Both the position numbers and the translations under genes were made by a program. From Weeksellaceae bacterium (lineage in GTDB: Bacteria; Bacteroidota; Bacteroidia; Flavobacteriales; Weeksellaceae), in assembly GCA_022701475.1 (NCBI GenBank), contig JAKOOI010000227.1, forward strand, positions 1 to 8,039: a stretch of 8,039 nucleotides of DNA, read 5' to 3'. Position 1 is the stretch's first letter. Each line of letters begins with the position of its first letter. Shown in pieces: positions 5,486 to 8,039 of the stretch. A model generated the notes under the pieces. It was not told the DNA's origin and did not search any database. It worked only from the letters and a program-made list of their open reading frames with translations.

Positions 5486-6388
5486 ATGAAAATTATCGTT
5501 ACCGGTTCCTTAGGGAACATCAGCAGGCCGCTGGCCGAAGAACTCATCCGCAAAAACCATGATGTGACAGTAGTCAGCAGCAAGCCTGAAAGAGCTTCGG
5601 AAATTGAAGCGTTGGGAGCAATCCCAGCTATCGGCACCATGGAAGATGCCGCTTTCCTGGCAGAAACTTTTGCAGGAGCTGATATCGTGTATGCCATGGA
5701 AGCCCTGAATCACAAGGTATTTTTTGACCACCGCCTGGATTTCATTGATGCCAATGTGCGTATTGCGGCTGCTTACCGGGAAGCCATTGAAAAGTCCGGG
5801 GTGAGAAAAATCATCCACCTCAGCAGCATCGGCGCGCATATGGAACGGGGAAACGGCATCCTGAAATTCCATTATGAAGCCGAAAAAATCCTGAACAGCC
5901 TTCCGGATACGGTGGCCATCAAATTCATGCGGCCGGTAGGGTTTTACTATAATCTTTTCAATTTTATCCCGGCTATCCAATCTAAAAATGCCATTATCCA
6001 GAATTACGGCGGTAACGAGCGTGAACCCTGGGTTTCCACCCTGGATATTGCCTCTGTGGTTGCTGAAGAAATGGAAAAACCATTTGCAGGACGGGAAATC
6101 CGTTATATTGCAGGAGATGAAATTTCGCCGGATGAAATTGCCGCTACCCTGGGAAAAGCCATTGGAAAACCTGATCTGGAGTGGATTACCATCAGCGATG
6201 CAGAACTGCTGGACCAGCTGGTCACCGCAGGTATGAATCCGGAAACGGCCCGTGGTGTCGTAGAGATGAACAAGGCACGCCGGGGCCATGTGCTGTATGA
6301 AGATTATTATAAAAATAAACCGGTACTGGGAAAAATCAAAGTCAGGGATTTTGCTGAAGATTTTGCCAGGGCTTATTTTAATCAGTAA
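5486..6388 (+). CDS. NmrA-type NAD(P)-binding oxidoreductase (atypical SDR, QOR2-like)
   Basis: A 300-residue cytoplasmic protein with an N-terminal Rossmann fold. MKIIVTGSLGNISRPLA carries a GxxGxxx dinucleotide loop in which Ser13 takes the place of the third glycine. SSKPERASEIEALGA (31-45) is the segment after strand 2 seen in NmrA-like proteins. HLSSIGAH (111-118) and Tyr130-x-x-x-Lys134 (HYEAEK) resemble the SDR active site. The C-terminal half (RPVGFYYNLF, then WVSTLDIA) fits the NmrA/quinone oxidoreductase 2/triphenylmethane reductase group. It may reduce quinones or sense NADP redox state. I choose the ATG at 5486: the Rossmann strand starts there, and an in-frame ATG at 5435 would add 17 unrelated residues and overlap the direct repeat. 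It follows a terminator and an AraC-type repeat, so it probably has its own regulated promoter. Substrate unknown. Confidence 0.88.
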   Translation: MKIIVTGSLGNISRPLAEELIRKNHDVTVVSSKPERASEIEALGAIPAIGTMEDAAFLAETFAGADIVYAMEALNHKVFFDHRLDFIDANVRIAAAYREAIEKSGVRKIIHLSSIGAHMERGNGILKFHYEAEKILNSLPDTVAIKFMRPVGFYYNLFNFIPAIQSKNAIIQNYGGNEREPWVSTLDIASVVAEEMEKPFAGREIRYIAGDEISPDEIAATLGKAIGKPDLEWITISDAELLDQLVTAGMNPETARGVVEMNKARRGHVLYEDYYKNKPVLGKIKVRDFAEDFARAYFNQ

Positions 6389-6393
6389 AAACC

Positions 6394-6425
6394 TTCCGGC
6401 ACAGCCGGAATAAAAGATGCCGGAA
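6394..6425. terminator. Hairpin after the NmrA-type gene, with a second copy of one arm
   Basis: TTCCGGC (6394-6400) pairs with GCCGGAA (6404-6410) across a three-base loop, six bases after the stop codon. GCCGGAA is repeated at 6419-6425, so the left arm has two possible partners. There is no T-run on the plus strand, so termination for the NmrA-type gene is doubtful. On the minus strand the stem is followed by GG and five T residues. Confidence 0.4.
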
Positions 6426-6448
6426 ACTATTATTTCACGGCTCTTTCC

Positions 6449-6456
6449 TATCTTTG
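6449..6456 (+). promoter_or_regulatory. Candidate -7 box of the AraC-family gene
   Basis: TATCTTTG matches TAnnTTTG exactly. A start near 6461 would give a leader of about 57 nt. No clear TTG is present at -33. The AraC gene therefore probably has its own promoter rather than depending on readthrough. Confidence 0.5.
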
Positions 6457-6517
6457 AATCAGTAAATAGGCGCGTGTTCAGAAAAGCATATGGACATAAC
6501 CTTTCAAACACTACCTT

Positions 6518-7438
6518 ATGAAACAGCCAGTCCGGATCAGAACCATTACTGAATTCCACGAATTCCGCGGACTTCCGGGGCCGGAGCATCCCCTGATCAG
6601 TGTGGTAGACTACAGTGCCATCAGGCATGATGTGGATATCAGAGAGCTTAGCTGGACCCTGGATTTTTATTCGGTTTCCATCAAACGGACTTCGAATTCC
6701 AAAATAAAATACGGTCAGCAGGAATATGACTTTGATGAAGGCGTGATGTTTTTCATGGCTCCGGGACAGGTATTCAGCATCACCATCGATCCGGATACGC
6801 AGAAGTGGGCAAAACACAGCGGATGGATCCTGCTCATTCACCCGGACTTCCTCTGGAATACGCCTTTGGCCGGAAAAATGAAGAACTGTGAATTTTTCGG
6901 ATATTCGGTAAACGAAGCGCTTTTTCTTTCTGAAAAGGAAGAACATACCCTGCTGGATATCATTAAGAACATTGAACAGGAATACCGCTCAACCATCGAT
7001 ACTTTCAGCCAGAATATCATCATCTCACAGATCGAAACCCTGCTGAATTATTCGGAACGCTTTTACCAGCGGCAGTTCATCACCCGTAAAATTGCCAATC
7101 ACAGGATCCTTGATGCCCTGGAGGCATTGCTGTCTGATTATTTTAACAATGAATCACTGGTGACCGAAGGTCTTCCTACCGTACAGCAGGTTGCCGCACG
7201 GCTGAATCTTTCACCGGGTTACCTTACCGGTGTTCTGAAAATAGTAACCGGAAAAAATACCCAGCAGCACATCCATGAAAAGCTGATTGAGAAAGCAAAG
7301 GAAAAACTCTCCACCACCGCCCTTTCCGTCAGTGAAATTGCCTATGAGCTGGGATTCGGGCATTCACAGTCTTTCAGTAAATTTTTTAAAAGTAAAACCC
7401 GCCTCTCGCCACTGGAATTCCGGAAGTCTTTCAGGTAA
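6518..7438 (+). CDS. AraC-family transcriptional regulator
   Basis: A 306-residue regulator with the usual layout. The N-terminal part (about 25-180) is a ligand-binding, cupin-like region (YSVSIKRTSNSKIKYGQQEYDFDEGVM, then FMAPGQVFSI in the barrel). The C-terminal AraC domain has two helix-turn-helix units: TVQQVAARLNLSPGYLTGVL (221-240) and SVSEIAYELGFGHSQSFSKF (270-289), ending in the family signature RLSPLEFRKSFR. Length is typical. In Bacteroidota, regulators of this shape often lie beside a short-chain or NmrA-type oxidoreductase that they control. Here the oxidoreductase is immediately upstream on the same strand, and its promoter region carries a GGCTACA repeat with the right geometry. 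It has its own -7 box and a very strong terminator, so it forms a single-gene unit. The ligand is unknown. ATG 6518 is taken as start; the next Met is residue 77, inside the barrel. Confidence 0.92.
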   Translation: MKQPVRIRTITEFHEFRGLPGPEHPLISVVDYSAIRHDVDIRELSWTLDFYSVSIKRTSNSKIKYGQQEYDFDEGVMFFMAPGQVFSITIDPDTQKWAKHSGWILLIHPDFLWNTPLAGKMKNCEFFGYSVNEALFLSEKEEHTLLDIIKNIEQEYRSTIDTFSQNIIISQIETLLNYSERFYQRQFITRKIANHRILDALEALLSDYFNNESLVTEGLPTVQQVAARLNLSPGYLTGVLKIVTGKNTQQHIHEKLIEKAKEKLSTTALSVSEIAYELGFGHSQSFSKFFKSKTRLSPLEFRKSFR

Positions 7439-7458
7439 GGTTTACAGAGCTGCTGTCC

Positions 7459-7494
7459 AGCCCTTTCAGCATTCAGAATGCTGAAAGGGCTTCT
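7459..7494. terminator. Perfect 15-bp hairpin terminator after the AraC-family gene
   Basis: AGCCCTTTCAGCATT (7459-7473) pairs with AATGCTGAAAGGGCT (7477-7491) with no mismatch and a CAG loop. It lies 21 bases after the stop codon and is followed by TCTT, a modest T-run. Stem stability is the main support. The downstream gene is in the same direction, so it isolates the lipoprotein gene. Confidence 0.75.
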
Positions 7495-7567
7495 TGCAAG
7501 ATCAGAAAATCCATTCCTGTATGGCTGCGGCAATTGAAGATCATCGTCTCCACTAAAAGAATTTTAT

Positions 7568-7575
7568 TATCTTCG
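7568..7575 (+). promoter_or_regulatory. Weak candidate -7 box of the lipoprotein gene
   Basis: TATCTTCG differs from TAnnTTTG at one position and lies 15 bases before the ATG at 7590. The nearest TTG upstream (7534-7536) is 31 bases away, too far for a normal -33 element. Confidence 0.3.
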
Positions 7576-7589
7576 CCGAAATTTACCCT

Positions 7590-8030
7590 ATGAGAAAACT
7601 GATAATCGCTCTTTCAGCATTTGCACTGGCTGCATGCAATAACAACGACGAAACTCCTGAAACGCCCCAGAATCCAGCCCTCATCGGGGTCTGGAAGGTA
7701 CAGTCCAAAACCATCATCTCCGGAACCGACCAGACCACCGCACTCGGACAGGAAACCATTGATGACTGCAAAAAGCAAAGTACCTATGAATTCCGTACCG
7801 ACGGGAAATACCATATGAATGATTACAACTCCATCAACGCTGCCTGCCAGAAAGCTACAGCAACCGTAGATTATACCTATACCCCGGCAGAACAGAAATT
7901 AGTGATCAGCGGCACTGCTGCGAAAGTTCTGGAACTCACAGCATCGAAACTGGTATTCCAGGTTCCTGACAATTACGACTATAATAATGACGGGAAAAAT
8001 GATTATGTAAAATATACTTATTACAAATAA
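7590..8030 (+). CDS. Lipocalin-like lipoprotein, probably surface-exposed
   Basis: A 146-residue lipoprotein. The signal peptide MRKLIIALSAFALAAC ends in a lipobox with Cys16 as the lipidated residue. The next residues are NNNDE. Acidic residues shortly after the Cys resemble the lipoprotein export signal described in Capnocytophaga (consensus QKDDE at +2 to +6), so the protein may be moved to the cell surface. After a Pro-rich linker, LIGVWKVQSK (31-40) starts a domain like the Bacteroidota lipocalin-like family. Cys60 (DDCKKQSTYEF) and Cys86 are placed to form a disulfide, as in that family. Near the end, D130-x-N132-x-D134-G135-x-x-D138 looks like a calcium-binding loop of the dockerin or thrombospondin-3 type. 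Ligand and role are unknown. The gene is complete and seems to be transcribed alone. Confidence 0.82.
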   Translation: MRKLIIALSAFALAACNNNDETPETPQNPALIGVWKVQSKTIISGTDQTTALGQETIDDCKKQSTYEFRTDGKYHMNDYNSINAACQKATATVDYTYTPAEQKLVISGTAAKVLELTASKLVFQVPDNYDYNNDGKNDYVKYTYYK

Positions 8031-8039
8031 TCCTTCTTA

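Noticed and set aside
5510..6946. A 478-codon open frame on the minus strand, opposite the NmrA-type gene and the start of the AraC gene.
   Set aside because: It runs antisense to two clear genes and across their intergenic gap, its translation is rich in Phe, Ile, Arg and His with no recognisable domain, and it has no promoter. It arises from codon bias on the other strand.

Overview
The window looks like chromosomal DNA from a flavobacterium of the Chryseobacterium/Elizabethkingia group (Weeksellaceae). The main reason is a full-length homologue of the Elizabethkingia phosphatase PafA with every catalytic residue in register. Several intergenic regions also carry the Bacteroidota sigma-factor -7 motif TAnnTTTG. 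Most genes are compact and have their own promoter. I see no rRNA, tRNA, CRISPR array, insertion sequence or phage gene. The genus is an inference.

Layout. 1-236: the 3' end of a barstar-type ribonuclease inhibitor gene, closed by a terminator. 433-1029: a Crp/Fnr-type regulator with a dyad upstream. 1131-2831: pafA on the minus strand, sharing a bidirectional terminator with the Crp/Fnr gene. 3025-3924: a two-gene operon of a small two-pass membrane protein and a GNAT acetyltransferase. 3925-4137: the gap between convergent genes, holding a predicted three-way-junction hairpin. 4138-5167: a divergent pair of an HxlR regulator (minus) and a flavodoxin-fold NAD(P)H oxidoreductase (plus), with two precisely superimposed promoters. 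5168-5485: a 318-base stretch without a protein gene, holding a promoter, a probable structured RNA of about 200 nt with its own terminator, and a 21-bp-period direct repeat. 5486-6388: an NmrA-type NAD(P)-binding oxidoreductase. 6518-7438: an AraC-family regulator, closed by a perfect 15-bp hairpin. 7590-8030: a lipocalin-like lipoprotein.

The most coherent unit is 4138-7438. HxlR proteins of the YodB type sense quinones and electrophiles and control neighbouring quinone reductases or azoreductases. Both oxidoreductases here (KefF/MdaB-like and NmrA/QOR2-like) belong to folds that reduce quinones. A direct repeat with AraC-like geometry lies upstream of the NmrA gene, and the AraC gene lies just downstream of it. 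I read this as a small quinone or electrophile response cluster with two regulators and an unidentified RNA between the two enzyme genes. Each protein family is known; the arrangement and the RNA are the parts worth checking. I found no clear evidence of a wholly new system.
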